Position numbers and translations under genes: made by a program. From NCBI RefSeq assembly GCF_000422805.1, contig NZ_KE383922.1:733772-797771 (forward strand): DNA of 64,000 bases, written 5' to 3'. Source of the DNA: Nocardioides halotolerans DSM 19273 (GTDB lineage Bacteria; Actinomycetota; Actinomycetes; Propionibacteriales; Nocardioidaceae). Positions 42,927 to 51,168 of this stretch are shown one piece after another; position 1 is the stretch's first letter; each line of letters opens with the position of its first letter. The notes under the pieces were generated by a model, which saw only the letters and a list, made by a program, of their open reading frames with translations, was not told the origin of the DNA and did not search any database.

Positions 42927-44093
42927 TCAGGCCGAGAGGATGAGCCCGCTGGTGGGCACGCCGGTGCCGGCGGTGACGAGGACGTGGGGGACGTCGGGGA
43001 CCTGGTTGACCGAGGTGCCGCGCAGCTGGCGGACGGCCTCGGCGATGCCGTTCATCCCGTGGATGTAGGCCTCGCCCAGCTGGCCGCCGTGGGTGTTGAG
43101 CGGCAGCCGGCCGCCGAGCTCGATCGCGCCATCGGCGATGAAGTCCTTGGCCTCCCCGCGCCCGCAGAAGCCGAGCTCCTCGAGCTGCATGAGGACGTAG
43201 GGCGTGAAGTGGTCGTAGAGGATCGCCATCGGCATGTGGTCGGGCGCGAGCATCGACTGGCGCCACAGCTCCCGGCCGACGACGCCCATCTCGGGGATGC
43301 CGATGTCGTCGCGGTAGTAGGACGTCATGACGTACTGGTCGGCGCCGCTCCCCTGCGCGGCGGCGGCCACCACCGCGGGCCGCTGCCGCAGGTCGCGGGC
43401 GCGCTCCACGGACGTGACGACCAGCGCGACCGCGCCGTCGGACTCCTGGCAGCAGTCGAGCAGGTGCAGGGGGTCGACGATCATCCGCGAGGCCTGGTGG
43501 TCCTCGAGGGTGATCGGCTTCTCGTAGAAGAACGCGTGGGGGTTCGTCGCGGCGTGCCGCCGGTCCGCGACGGCGACCGCGCCGAAGTCCGCCGACGTGG
43601 CGCCGTACTCGTGCATGTAGCGGCGGGCCTGCATCGCGACCGTGGCCGCCGGGGTGCCGAGCCCCATCGGGTAGGTCCAGGCGTTGTCGAGGCCGTTGGT
43701 GTTGACCTGCGTCGCGGCCGCCAGCGAGAACTGGCCGAACCGCGACTCCGAGCGCTCGTTGAAGCCGCGGTAGCAGACCACGACGTCGGCGACGCCGGTC
43801 GTGACGGCCATCGCGGCCTGCTGGACGGTGGCGCACGCCGCGCCGCCGCCGTAGTTGATGCGGCTGAAGAACCGCAGCTCCTTGATGCCGAGCTCGCGGG
43901 CGAGCGCGATCTCCGACGACGTGTCCATCGTGAACGTCGTGAGGCCGTCGACGTCCTCGACTCCCAGCCCGCAGTCGGCGAGCGCCGCGCGGACCGCCTC
44001 GACCGAGAGCTGGAGCTCGGAGCGTCCCGACGCCTTGGAGAACTCGGTCGCACCGATGCCGGCGATCGCGGCCTTCCTCGACAGCGGGCTCAC
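42927..44093 (-). CDS. ltp2: Ltp2, steroid side-chain retro-aldolase (thiolase-like)
   Basis: 388 residues, SCP-x/thiolase fold. It starts KAAIAGIGATEFSKASGRSE, followed by INYGGGAACATVQQAAMAV and the C-terminal INTHGGQLGEAYIHGMNGIAEAVRQLRG-type region (here LNTHGG). Ltp2 works with the DUF35 part of ChsH2 to cleave 17-hydroxy-3-oxo-pregnene-20-carboxyl-CoA to androstenedione and propionyl-CoA. GTG 44093 overlaps chsH1 by 4 bases. Order in the operon equals Rv3540c-Rv3544c. Confidence 0.95.
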   Translation of the reverse strand: MSPLSRKAAIAGIGATEFSKASGRSELQLSVEAVRAALADCGLGVEDVDGLTTFTMDTSSEIALARELGIKELRFFSRINYGGGAACATVQQAAMAVTTGVADVVVCYRGFNERSESRFGQFSLAAATQVNTNGLDNAWTYPMGLGTPAATVAMQARRYMHEYGATSADFGAVAVADRRHAATNPHAFFYEKPITLEDHQASRMIVDPLHLLDCCQESDGAVALVVTSVERARDLRQRPAVVAAAAQGSGADQYVMTSYYRDDIGIPEMGVVGRELWRQSMLAPDHMPMAILYDHFTPYVLMQLEELGFCGRGEAKDFIADGAIELGGRLPLNTHGGQLGEAYIHGMNGIAEAVRQLRGTSVNQVPDVPHVLVTAGTGVPTSGLILSA

Positions 44094-44476
44094 ACGGCCA
44101 CCCGGACCGTGCCGGTGACGTGGTCACCCAGCGAGACGCGCCCGACCACGTCGATCGTCGCGACGCCGTCGTCGACCGAGGTGACGGTGCCGCTGAAGGT
44201 CAGCGTGTCGTAGGGGTGGGCGGGGGCGCCGAGACGGATCGCGATGCCCTTGAGCTCGGCGTCGTGCCCGGCCCAGTCGACGACGTACCTCTCGACGAGC
44301 CCGTTGGTGGTCAGGATGTTCATGAAGATGTCCTTCGACCCGGCTGCCTGGGCGATGTCGCGGTCGTGGTGGACGTCCTGCCAGTCACGCGTCGCGATCG
44401 CGGTGCTCACGATCGTGGTCGGGGTCATCGGCAGGCTCCACTCGGGGATCACCTGCCCCGGCTCGAGCGTCCTCAT
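44090..44476 (-). CDS. chsH1: ChsH1, catalytic MaoC-like subunit of the side-chain enoyl-CoA hydratase
   Basis: 128 residues, single hotdog fold, matching Rv3541c in length and sequence (ATRDWQDVHHDRD at 28-40 with the catalytic Asp and His, then GSKDIFMNILTTNGLVERYV). It hydrates the 17(20) double bond of the 3-carbon side chain when bound to ChsH2. ATG 44476 forms an ATGA overlap with the DUF35 gene upstream; its stop overlaps ltp2. Confidence 0.95.
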   Translation of the reverse strand: MRTLEPGQVIPEWSLPMTPTTIVSTAIATRDWQDVHHDRDIAQAAGSKDIFMNILTTNGLVERYVVDWAGHDAELKGIAIRLGAPAHPYDTLTFSGTVTSVDDGVATIDVVGRVSLGDHVTGTVRVAV

Positions 44477-44874
44477 GGCATCTCCTCCGCGCGGCGCCAC
44501 ACGGGCAGGGTCAGCTCGTCGTCGATGCGGTTGAAGTCGACGCGCAGCGGCATGCCGATCTCGATCTCCTCGTCGGACACGTCGACCACCTCGCCCACCA
44601 TCCGCACGCCCTCGTCGAGGTCGATCAGCGCGATCACGATCGGCAGCTCCTTGCCGGGCACGGGCGGGTGCCGGTGCACGACGTAGGAGAAGACCGTGCC
44701 CGTGCCGGCGGCGACGTCGTAGCCGCGGTCGTAGGCATCGCAGCTCTGGCAGGCAGGGCCGGGCGGGAACCGGCGGGCGCCGCACGCGTTGCAACGCTGG
44801 ATGCGCAGCTCGCCCGCCCGGGTGCCGTCCCAGAAGAACTGCGAGTCGCGGTTGACCATCGGCCGCACGGTCAC
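44473..44874 (-). CDS. chsH2C: ChsH2 C-terminal part as a separate gene: DUF35 zinc-ribbon/OB-fold protein
   Basis: 133 residues from GTG 44874 (ATG 44859 possible). A rubredoxin-like zinc ribbon with Cys28, Cys31, Cys42 and Cys45 precedes an OB-fold (GTGTVFSYVVHRH, then GVRMVGEVVD). This equals the C-terminal domain of the single-chain ChsH2 of M. tuberculosis (Rv3542c, 311 residues), which binds Ltp2, but there the zinc ribbon is degenerate. GTGA overlap with the MaoC gene upstream and ATGA with chsH1 downstream indicate coupled translation. Confidence 0.9.
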   Translation of the reverse strand: MTVRPMVNRDSQFFWDGTRAGELRIQRCNACGARRFPPGPACQSCDAYDRGYDVAAGTGTVFSYVVHRHPPVPGKELPIVIALIDLDEGVRMVGEVVDVSDEEIEIGMPLRVDFNRIDDELTLPVWRRAEEMP

Positions 44875-45410
44875 GGGCGCTCCCGCGGGACGAACTTGAG
44901 CACCCGGAACAGCATGGTCGCCACCTTCTCGCTGCGCCCGTCGGGGTGGTCGACGTACCACGTGTTGCGCGAGGTCACGAAGTAGCCCTCGCCCATCGCG
45001 GTGCGCTTCGGCCCGGCCACGGAGTCGAGCGCGCTCGTCACGCGCAGCAGCTCGCCCACCCGCACGTAGCGCTCGTAGCTCTGCTCGCAGTTGGTGCCGA
45101 GCACGGCGGTGTAGCCCTCGTCGGTGAGGAACTCCGTCATCCGGCTGAGCGGGTCCTCCGGCGGCCGCCTGCGGCCGAGGCCGGGCATCGTCCAGACCTG
45201 CGCCATCGACGGCGGTGCCTCGCCCTGCCGGAACCGCTCGTTGTCGTAGCCCATGGCGTCGAGCCAGGTGCCGATGGTGGCCTGGTTGACCTCGTACGGC
45301 GCCACCGACTCCGACGCCTCGCCGAGCGCCTCGATCCGCTCGGCCTCGGCCATGATCCGCTCGTGCCGCTGGTCGACGGGCCGGGCGGTTCCCGCGGGAC
45401 CCTCCGTCAT
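44871..45410 (-). CDS. chsH2N: ChsH2 N-terminal part as a separate gene: MaoC-like (FAS1-type) hotdog subunit
   Basis: 179 residues. It matches the N-terminal half of M. tuberculosis ChsH2: VNQATIGTWLDAMG, PSMAQVWTMPGLG, GYTAVLGTNCEQSYERYV and LFRVLKFVPRERP. The expected Asp/His hydratase motif is missing, as in ChsH2, so it is the non-catalytic partner that completes the ChsH1 active site. Relative to that protein about 10-12 residues are lacking before PPSMAQVW. ATG 45410 overlaps the fadE28-fadE29 stop by 4 bases. Confidence 0.9.
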   Translation of the reverse strand: MTEGPAGTARPVDQRHERIMAEAERIEALGEASESVAPYEVNQATIGTWLDAMGYDNERFRQGEAPPSMAQVWTMPGLGRRRPPEDPLSRMTEFLTDEGYTAVLGTNCEQSYERYVRVGELLRVTSALDSVAGPKRTAMGEGYFVTSRNTWYVDHPDGRSEKVATMLFRVLKFVPRERP

Positions 45411-47611
45411 CGGGGAACCCGGGGCAGCCCGAGCCCGAACATCGCGATCAGCTCGCGCTGCACCTCCTGCACGCCACCGCCGAAGGTGAGCACCAGGTTG
45501 CGCTTCTTCTGGCCGTCGAGGTAGCTCGTCAGCGCGCCGGTCTCCTCGTCGGACGGGTCGCCGTAGCGGTGCACGACGCGGGTCAGCTCGTCGAGGAGGT
45601 GCTGCACCTGGTCGGCCGCGAAGACCTTCGACGCCGACGCGTCGCCGACCGAGATGCCCTGCCCACCTGTGGCGACGTCGGCCGCGCGGGCGACCTCCCA
45701 GTTGAGCAGCTCGTTGACGCGGAACACCGCGGTCACCCGGCCCATGAGCTCGACGACGTCGGGCCGGTCGGCGACGCCGGCCTTGGCGGCCCACTCGGCG
45801 ACGCGGTCGCGCAGGCCCTCGATCCGGCCGGCCGGCCCGAGCATCACCCGCTCGTGGTTGAGCTGGGTGGTGATGAGCTTCCAGCCCTGGTTCTCCTCGC
45901 CGACGAGCATGTCGACGGGCACGCGCACGTCGTTGTAGTAGGTCGCGTTGACGTGGTGGGAGCCGTCGGCGGTGATGATCGGCGTGTGTGAGTAGCCAGG
46001 GTCGGACGTGTCGACGATGAGGATCGAGATGCCCTTGTGCTTGGGCGCGTCGGGGTCGGTGCGGACGGCGAGCCAGACGTAGTCGGCCTGGTGGCCCCCG
46101 GTGGTCCACAGCTTCTGTCCGTTGACGACGTAGTGGTCGCCGTCGCGCCGCGCGGTCGTCCGCAGCGAGGCCAGGTCGGTGCCGGCGTCGGGCTCGGAGT
46201 AGCCGATGGCGAAGTGGACGTCGCCGGCCAGGATCCGCTCGAGGAAGAGGTCTTTCTGCTTCTCGGTGCCGTACTTGATCAGCGTCGGACCCACGGTCTG
46301 CAGCGTCACCGCCGGCAGGTGCACGTCGGCGTACTGCGCCTCGTTGGCGAAGATCGTCTGCTCGATCTCGCCGAGCCCCTGGCCGCCGTACTCCCGGGGC
46401 CAGCCGACGCCCATCTTGCCGTCCTCGCCCATCTGGCGGACCACGCGCTGGTAGGTCTCGCCGTGCCGGTCGAGGCCCATCTCGCGGTGCTCGTTGTGGC
46501 TGGCGAGGCCTGCGAAGTAGGTGCGGGTCTCGGCCTTGAACGCCCGCTGGGCCGCGCTGAGCTCGAGGTTCTTGGTCGTCGGGTCCTCGACCGGCACCGC
46601 CTCCGCGCGCACGTCGAGCGTGTGGGTGATGTCGGTGACCCAGCTGAAGTAGTGGTGCAGCGGATAGGTCTCGTCGACGCCCATGCCGCCGTGGAGGTGG
46701 TGGCAGGTGCGCAGGGCGGGCAGGCCCTCGGTGCAGGTCCAGTACGCCGCGACGGCGAGGTCGTCGCTGACGTCGAGGCCCTGCTCGAGACGCCAGGCGG
46801 CGTTGTCGGCCGCGAGGTCCAGGGTGCGCGAGGAGATGTAGACGTCGGCGATCTGCATCGCGACCGCCTGGAACTCCGCGAGGCTGCGCCCGAACTGGGT
46901 GCGCCCCTTGATGTAGGTCGCGGTGAGGTCGCGGGCGCCGGCGACGAGCCCGGCCGCCGTGAGGCACAGCCCGGTGACGTAGCGCTCGGCGAGCAGCCGC
47001 ACCGCGCCGTCGCCCAGCAGCTCGGCGCCTGCGCCGTCGAGGACGACCGTGTGGGTCGCGAGCCCGGCGCTCGAGCCGGACTCGAGCAGCGTGACGCCCG
47101 GGTCGCTGACTTCGACGAGCGCGACGACGGGGGTGTCGCCGTCCATCGCGAGCACCAGCAGCCGGGTCGCCGCGTCGGCGATGGTGACGCCGATCTTGCG
47201 GCCGCTGACCGTGCCGTCGGCGTACGTCGTGGAGGGGGTGCCGCTGACCGGCGAGCCGGCCTCGCGGAACGCCGGGGTGAGCAGCACGTCGCCCGTGACG
47301 ACGCCGGGCAGCAGCGCCTGCTTCTGCTCCTCGGTGCCTGCGCCCGCCACCACCAGGGCGCCGCAGCACAGCGTCTCCCACACCGGGAGGTGGCGCGCGC
47401 GCGAGCCCGTCTCGCGCAGCAGCACGCCCACCCCCGGCAGGCCGAGACCCTCGCCGCCGTAGGCCTCGGGCACCGCCAGCCCGAGCAGTCCCGCCTCGGC
47501 GAGCTCGGCCCAGCCGCCGTCGCGGTCGAGCACGTCGGCCAGCACCGAACGGACCGCCGCCAGCGACTCGAGCCGCTCGGGGTCGGGCTGGAGGAATCCG
47601 TCCGTGGGCAT
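45407..47611 (-). CDS. fadE28-fadE29: ChsE1-ChsE2 (FadE28-FadE29) single-chain acyl-CoA dehydrogenase
   Basis: 734 residues joining two acyl-CoA dehydrogenases. Residues 1-340 match FadE28 (Rv3544c: YIKGRTQFGRSLAEFQAV, CHHLHGGMGVDETYPLHHYFS). Residues 352-734 match FadE29 (Rv3543c: PREYGGQGLGEIEQTIF, SEPDAGTDLASLRTTA, VNATYYNDVRVPVDMLVG, ending RVPR). The two are separate alpha/beta subunits in M. tuberculosis and dehydrogenate the 3-carbon side-chain CoA ester. Linker about 340-352 (VPVEDPTTKN). ATG 47611 follows TACAGT by 7 nt: leaderless. Confidence 0.95.
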   Translation of the reverse strand: MPTDGFLQPDPERLESLAAVRSVLADVLDRDGGWAELAEAGLLGLAVPEAYGGEGLGLPGVGVLLRETGSRARHLPVWETLCCGALVVAGAGTEEQKQALLPGVVTGDVLLTPAFREAGSPVSGTPSTTYADGTVSGRKIGVTIADAATRLLVLAMDGDTPVVALVEVSDPGVTLLESGSSAGLATHTVVLDGAGAELLGDGAVRLLAERYVTGLCLTAAGLVAGARDLTATYIKGRTQFGRSLAEFQAVAMQIADVYISSRTLDLAADNAAWRLEQGLDVSDDLAVAAYWTCTEGLPALRTCHHLHGGMGVDETYPLHHYFSWVTDITHTLDVRAEAVPVEDPTTKNLELSAAQRAFKAETRTYFAGLASHNEHREMGLDRHGETYQRVVRQMGEDGKMGVGWPREYGGQGLGEIEQTIFANEAQYADVHLPAVTLQTVGPTLIKYGTEKQKDLFLERILAGDVHFAIGYSEPDAGTDLASLRTTARRDGDHYVVNGQKLWTTGGHQADYVWLAVRTDPDAPKHKGISILIVDTSDPGYSHTPIITADGSHHVNATYYNDVRVPVDMLVGEENQGWKLITTQLNHERVMLGPAGRIEGLRDRVAEWAAKAGVADRPDVVELMGRVTAVFRVNELLNWEVARAADVATGGQGISVGDASASKVFAADQVQHLLDELTRVVHRYGDPSDEETGALTSYLDGQKKRNLVLTFGGGVQEVQRELIAMFGLGLPRVPR

Positions 47612-47618
47612 GTGGAAA

Positions 47619-47634
47619 ACTGTAACGTGTTCTA
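47619..47634 (-). promoter_or_regulatory. KstR operator and leaderless -10 box of fadE28-fadE29
   Basis: TGTAAC-GT-GTTCTA (47621-47634) fits TnnAACnnGTTnnA exactly. The minus-strand -10 TACAGT (47619-47624) overlaps it and lies 7 nt before the ATG at 47611. The site also overlaps the stop codon of the upstream WS/DGAT gene (47632-47634). Confidence 0.82.
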
Positions 47635-49089
47635 GTCTGCTGCGGAACGGGGAGGACGCACGGGTGCACCCACTCTCGCCGCCCCACCCAGCACCGCGGC
47701 CTGCAACCGCTCCAGCTCGGCAGGGAAGCGGCGCGCCAGGTCGTCGACGTCGGGCATCGACTCGCGGCAGGCGATCACGCCGACGCCGATGCGCCCGTTG
47801 TTGGACATCACGGTGATGTTGAGGCCGGCGCCGTGGAAGACCGGCCCGAGCGGGTGCAGCGCCTCGATGCGGGCGCCCATGAAGTAGAGCGGCACCGGAG
47901 GCCCGGGCACGTTGGAGATCACGAGGTTGTGCACCACCGGGTGCCGCTCCGCCAGCCGGAGGGACGCGTAGGCGCGCACCGCCAGCCCGAAGGTCCGCGG
48001 CGCCGCGAACTCCGCCCAGTCCTGGAGGGCGTCGGCACTGATGGCCTTGTGGTGCTCCTTCGCGTTGCGGTTCGAGGTCGCCATCTCCTCGAGCCGCTCG
48101 AGGGGGTCCTCCACGTCGGTGCCGAGCCGGGTGAACAGCGCGGAGACCTTGTTGGCGCCCTCGGCGCGCTGCGACTCCGACCGCACCGAGACCGGGACCG
48201 TGGCGATCAGCGAGCTGTCGGGGAGCTCGTCGCGGTCCTCGAGGTAGGACCGCAGCGCTCCGCCGGCGACCGCCAGCACCACGTCGTTGACCGTCGTCCC
48301 GGTCGCTCCCTTGACCTCCTTGATCACGTCGAGGTCCATCTCGGCGAACGCGATCGCGCGGTGACCGGTGATGGTGCCGTTGAACGACGTGCGCGGCGCG
48401 GTGAGCGGCGCGGCCATCGCCGTGCCCTCGCGGGCCCGGCCGATCGTGCCGATGACGCCCTTCACCGTGGGGGCCAGCAGGCCGAACGTCGTGAACGGCC
48501 GCGTGGTCGAGCTCACGACCGCGCGCCCGAGGAGCTCGGCGCGGCCGGGCTCGTGCGGCCAGCTCTTCTTCTCCTGGGCGGCGCCGATCGGCTCGGCGTC
48601 CGGCTCGAGGCTGCAGAGGTGCGAGATCAGGCTGGCCCCGGAGACGCCGTCGACGGTGGCGTGGTGCATCTTCTGGAAGACCGCGAGGAGCTCGTGCCCG
48701 TCCTCGTCGTGGTAGCCCTCGATCACCCACATCTCCCACAGCGGCCGGGAGCGGTCGAGCGGGAGCCCGGCGAGGTGGCCGGACAGCTCGGTCAGCTCGG
48801 CGTACCCGCCCGGTGTGGGCAGCGCCAGGCGGTGCACGTGCCGCTCGATGTCGAACTGCCGGTCCTGCACCCACACCGGGTGGTCGAGCCCGAGTGGCAC
48901 GCGGCGCAGCTTGCGGGTGAACTCCGGGACGTCGCGCACCCGCGCCTCAATGCCGTCGCGCATCGCAGCGAAGGAGTACGGCTCCGGCATCGTCGACGGG
49001 TCGAGCACGATCAGCCCGCACACGTGCATGAGCTGTGCGGGCGTCTCGAGGTAGAGGAAGCTCGCGTCGAGCCCCGACAGGCGGTCCAT
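47632..49089 (-). CDS. WS/DGAT-type wax ester synthase/diacylglycerol acyltransferase
   Basis: 485 residues. The catalytic HHxxxDG motif is HHATVDG at 142-148, RPLWEMW lies at 115-121, and NDVVL sits in the second half, all typical of bacterial WS/DGAT (tgs) enzymes. They esterify diacylglycerol or fatty alcohols with acyl-CoA to make storage lipid. GGGAG precedes the ATG by 5 nt. A KstR-like site stands upstream and the fadE28-29 operator overlaps its stop, so it appears built into the steroid regulon, where it could store acyl-CoA from sterol breakdown. Confidence 0.93.
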   Translation of the reverse strand: MDRLSGLDASFLYLETPAQLMHVCGLIVLDPSTMPEPYSFAAMRDGIEARVRDVPEFTRKLRRVPLGLDHPVWVQDRQFDIERHVHRLALPTPGGYAELTELSGHLAGLPLDRSRPLWEMWVIEGYHDEDGHELLAVFQKMHHATVDGVSGASLISHLCSLEPDAEPIGAAQEKKSWPHEPGRAELLGRAVVSSTTRPFTTFGLLAPTVKGVIGTIGRAREGTAMAAPLTAPRTSFNGTITGHRAIAFAEMDLDVIKEVKGATGTTVNDVVLAVAGGALRSYLEDRDELPDSSLIATVPVSVRSESQRAEGANKVSALFTRLGTDVEDPLERLEEMATSNRNAKEHHKAISADALQDWAEFAAPRTFGLAVRAYASLRLAERHPVVHNLVISNVPGPPVPLYFMGARIEALHPLGPVFHGAGLNITVMSNNGRIGVGVIACRESMPDVDDLARRFPAELERLQAAVLGGAARVGAPVRPPRSAAD

Positions 49090-49099
49090 CCAGTCTCCC

Positions 49100-49125
49100 T
49101 AGAACACGTTCTCGTCCGGTGCCAA
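49100..49125 (-). promoter_or_regulatory. KstR-like site and -35 box upstream of the WS/DGAT gene
   Basis: TAGAAC-AC-GTTCTC (49100-49113) matches TnnAACnnGTTnnA except at the last position. Minus-strand TTGGCA (49120-49125) is a good -35 box 17 bp before CTAGGG, so the site lies within the promoter spacer. Confidence 0.65.
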
Positions 49126-49202
49126 CGAGCGTCGCACCGACTCGGTCACGTGCCGACCCGTCTCGCGCGGAACTTCGCCCGCCCGGCCCGCGTTGAGGAG
49201 AC

Positions 49203-49814
49203 GTGCTTCTCGATGACGAGCTGGCCCGCCAAGCCGAGGTGCTCGTGGGCCTGGGCTACCCCGATCACCTGCGGGCGGAGGCGAAGGCCCTGCTCGACCC
49301 GCTGCGCGACCGGCTGGGCGACGAGGTCGCCAGCGAGCCGGCGCACGCGTCGTTCGTGCTGGTGCCAGGGCCGTCGGTGCTGCCGGTCTCGCAGCGGGTG
49401 CCGATGCTCCGTCTCGCCGGGCGCGCGGGCACGCTGAGCGCGCACTTCGCCGATGTCGACACCTTCGGCCCGGTGGTCGAGGTCCCCCACGACCCGGTGT
49501 ACGCCGTGGTGCGGGTCGAGCGCGGCGAGGACCTCTGCGGCGTCAGCCCGGCCGACGCGGCGACGTCCATCGCCGGCCGAGGCCGGACCATGCTCACGAT
49601 GGAGGAGGGGATCGCCTTCCTCCACGCGGTGCCCGCAGCCCTGGAGAAGAACAAGTGCTTCCACACGGGTGCCTCGCGCGGGTCCGACCGCCGGGTGCCG
49701 GCGCTGTGGATCTCGGCGCGGGCACCGCACCTGGGCTGGTGCTGGGAGCACAACCACCACACCTGGCTGGGCGTCGCGTCGGCCGAGAACCGCGTCACAC
49801 GGGCTTCGGCATGA
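49203..49814 (+). CDS. DUF5701-family protein
   Basis: 203 residues. The C-terminal half has AFLHAVPAALEKNKCFHTGASRGSDRRVPALWIS and LGWCWEHNHHTWLGVASA in overlapping pieces, which I associate with the actinobacterial DUF5701 family. No catalytic role is known to me. GTG 49203 is preceded by GAGGAG only 2 nt away, so the true start could lie slightly elsewhere. It is divergent from the WS/DGAT gene across a 113-bp region holding the KstR-like site. Confidence 0.7.
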   Translation: MLLDDELARQAEVLVGLGYPDHLRAEAKALLDPLRDRLGDEVASEPAHASFVLVPGPSVLPVSQRVPMLRLAGRAGTLSAHFADVDTFGPVVEVPHDPVYAVVRVERGEDLCGVSPADAATSIAGRGRTMLTMEEGIAFLHAVPAALEKNKCFHTGASRGSDRRVPALWISARAPHLGWCWEHNHHTWLGVASAENRVTRASA

Positions 49815-49827
49815 AGTGACCCGCCGG

Positions 49828-49833
49828 TAGGTT
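49828..49833 (+). promoter_or_regulatory. -10 box of a leaderless promoter for the esterase gene
   Basis: TAGGTT, then 6 nt, then GTG at 49840; same hexamer and spacing as at 22828-22833. Confidence 0.5.
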
Positions 49834-49839
49834 TGACGC

Positions 49840-51084
49840 GTGTCATTTCGCCGACGGACGCTCTTCTACGCCGCTCTCACCGCCAACGCGGTCCGCCCGC
49901 TCCCCGGCTTCCGCGCGGGCGTCCCGGCGTTCTTCGCCGGCTGGATCACCAACGAGCTGGCACCGCACTGGCTGGCGGTCACCGCGGGCGACACCGCCGC
50001 CCACCTGACCGGCAAGCGCCGTGACCCGGTCGCGCTCGCCCTGGCCGGCGCGACCGCGGCCGGCCTCGTCTACCTCATCGACCTCGCCCGGCGTGACCAG
50101 CAGCGCGCCGAGGAGGCGCTCTCCCAGGCGCTCGGCGAGGACTACCAGGACCAGCTCGACGAGCTCCCGACCCCGGCCGACCTCAAGACCCAGTGGCGCA
50201 CGCTGGTCAACCCGTTCCGCACCTTCCGCCGCCCCGCCGTCCCGATCGAGGTCGAGCGGAACATCCCCTACGGGCCGGCCGGCCGGCGCAACCTCCTCGA
50301 CGTCTACCGCCCGGTCGAGCCGACCGAGAACGCCCCGGTGCTCCTGCAGGTGCACGGCGGGGCGTGGATCCTCGGCCAGAAGGAGGAGCAGGGCATCCCG
50401 CTCATGCAGCACCTCGCGGCCAAGGGCTGGGTCTGCGTCGCGATCAACTACCGCCTCGCCCCGCGCGACCCGTGGCCGGCGCACGCGATCGACATCAAGA
50501 AGGCCATCCACTGGATCCGGGACAACATCGCCTCCTACGGCGGCGACCCCGACTACATCGCGATCACCGGCGGATCGGCCGGCGGGCACCTCACGGCGCT
50601 GACCGCGCTCACGCCGAACACGCCGGAGTGGCAGCCGGGGTTCGAGGACGCCGACACCTCCGTCCAGCTCGCGATCCCGCACTACGGCGTCTACGACATG
50701 GCGGGCTCGACCGGCACCAAAGCCGCGATCAAGCTGCGCGACCTGTTCCTGGCGCGCCGGGTGATGCAGAAGACGTGGGACGAGGACCCCGACGTCTTCG
50801 AGCACGCCAGCCCGATCCTGCGGATCACCCCCGACGCGCCTGACTTCTTCGTCGTCCACGGCGCCCACGACACCCTCGTCCCCGTCGACCAGGCCCGCCA
50901 GTTCGTGGCCCGGCTGCGTCAGGTCTCCAAGCGCACGGTGGTCTACGCCGAGCTGCCCGGCGCCCAGCACGCCTTCGACGTCTTCCCGTCCATCCGCTCG
51001 GGGCACATCGTGCGGGCCATCGACCGCTATCTCCACTGGCACTGGAACCAGTACCGCCGCGAGCGCACCTCGACCTCCGCCTGA
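49840..51084 (+). CDS. HSL-like alpha/beta-hydrolase (carboxylesterase/lipase)
   Basis: 414 residues. An N-terminal region with two hydrophobic stretches (about 18-38 and 67-82) may anchor it to the membrane. The hydrolase core has the HSL-family oxyanion motif VHGGAWILG (about 167-175), nucleophile GGSAGGHLTAL (Ser near 250), an Asp in HGAHDTLVP and the His in GAQHAFDVF. Members hydrolyse acyl esters, including lipid or steroid esters; substrate is unknown. GTG 49840 lies 6 nt after TAGGTT, a leaderless start. Confidence 0.87.
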   Translation: MSFRRRTLFYAALTANAVRPLPGFRAGVPAFFAGWITNELAPHWLAVTAGDTAAHLTGKRRDPVALALAGATAAGLVYLIDLARRDQQRAEEALSQALGEDYQDQLDELPTPADLKTQWRTLVNPFRTFRRPAVPIEVERNIPYGPAGRRNLLDVYRPVEPTENAPVLLQVHGGAWILGQKEEQGIPLMQHLAAKGWVCVAINYRLAPRDPWPAHAIDIKKAIHWIRDNIASYGGDPDYIAITGGSAGGHLTALTALTPNTPEWQPGFEDADTSVQLAIPHYGVYDMAGSTGTKAAIKLRDLFLARRVMQKTWDEDPDVFEHASPILRITPDAPDFFVVHGAHDTLVPVDQARQFVARLRQVSKRTVVYAELPGAQHAFDVFPSIRSGHIVRAIDRYLHWHWNQYRRERTSTSA

Positions 51085-51168
51085 GCACGTGAGCCCGGGG
51101 CACCTCAGGGTCGGCCTGGGGTGAAATCCCGATGCGCGGTGTCGGTCGGGAGGAGGAGGCTTGCGTCC

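Noticed and set aside
44860-44880. Frameshift as the cause of the split chsH2
   Set aside because: The junction is a clean GTGA stop/start overlap like most others in this operon, and both parts are complete; a sequencing error is still possible and is listed as a check.
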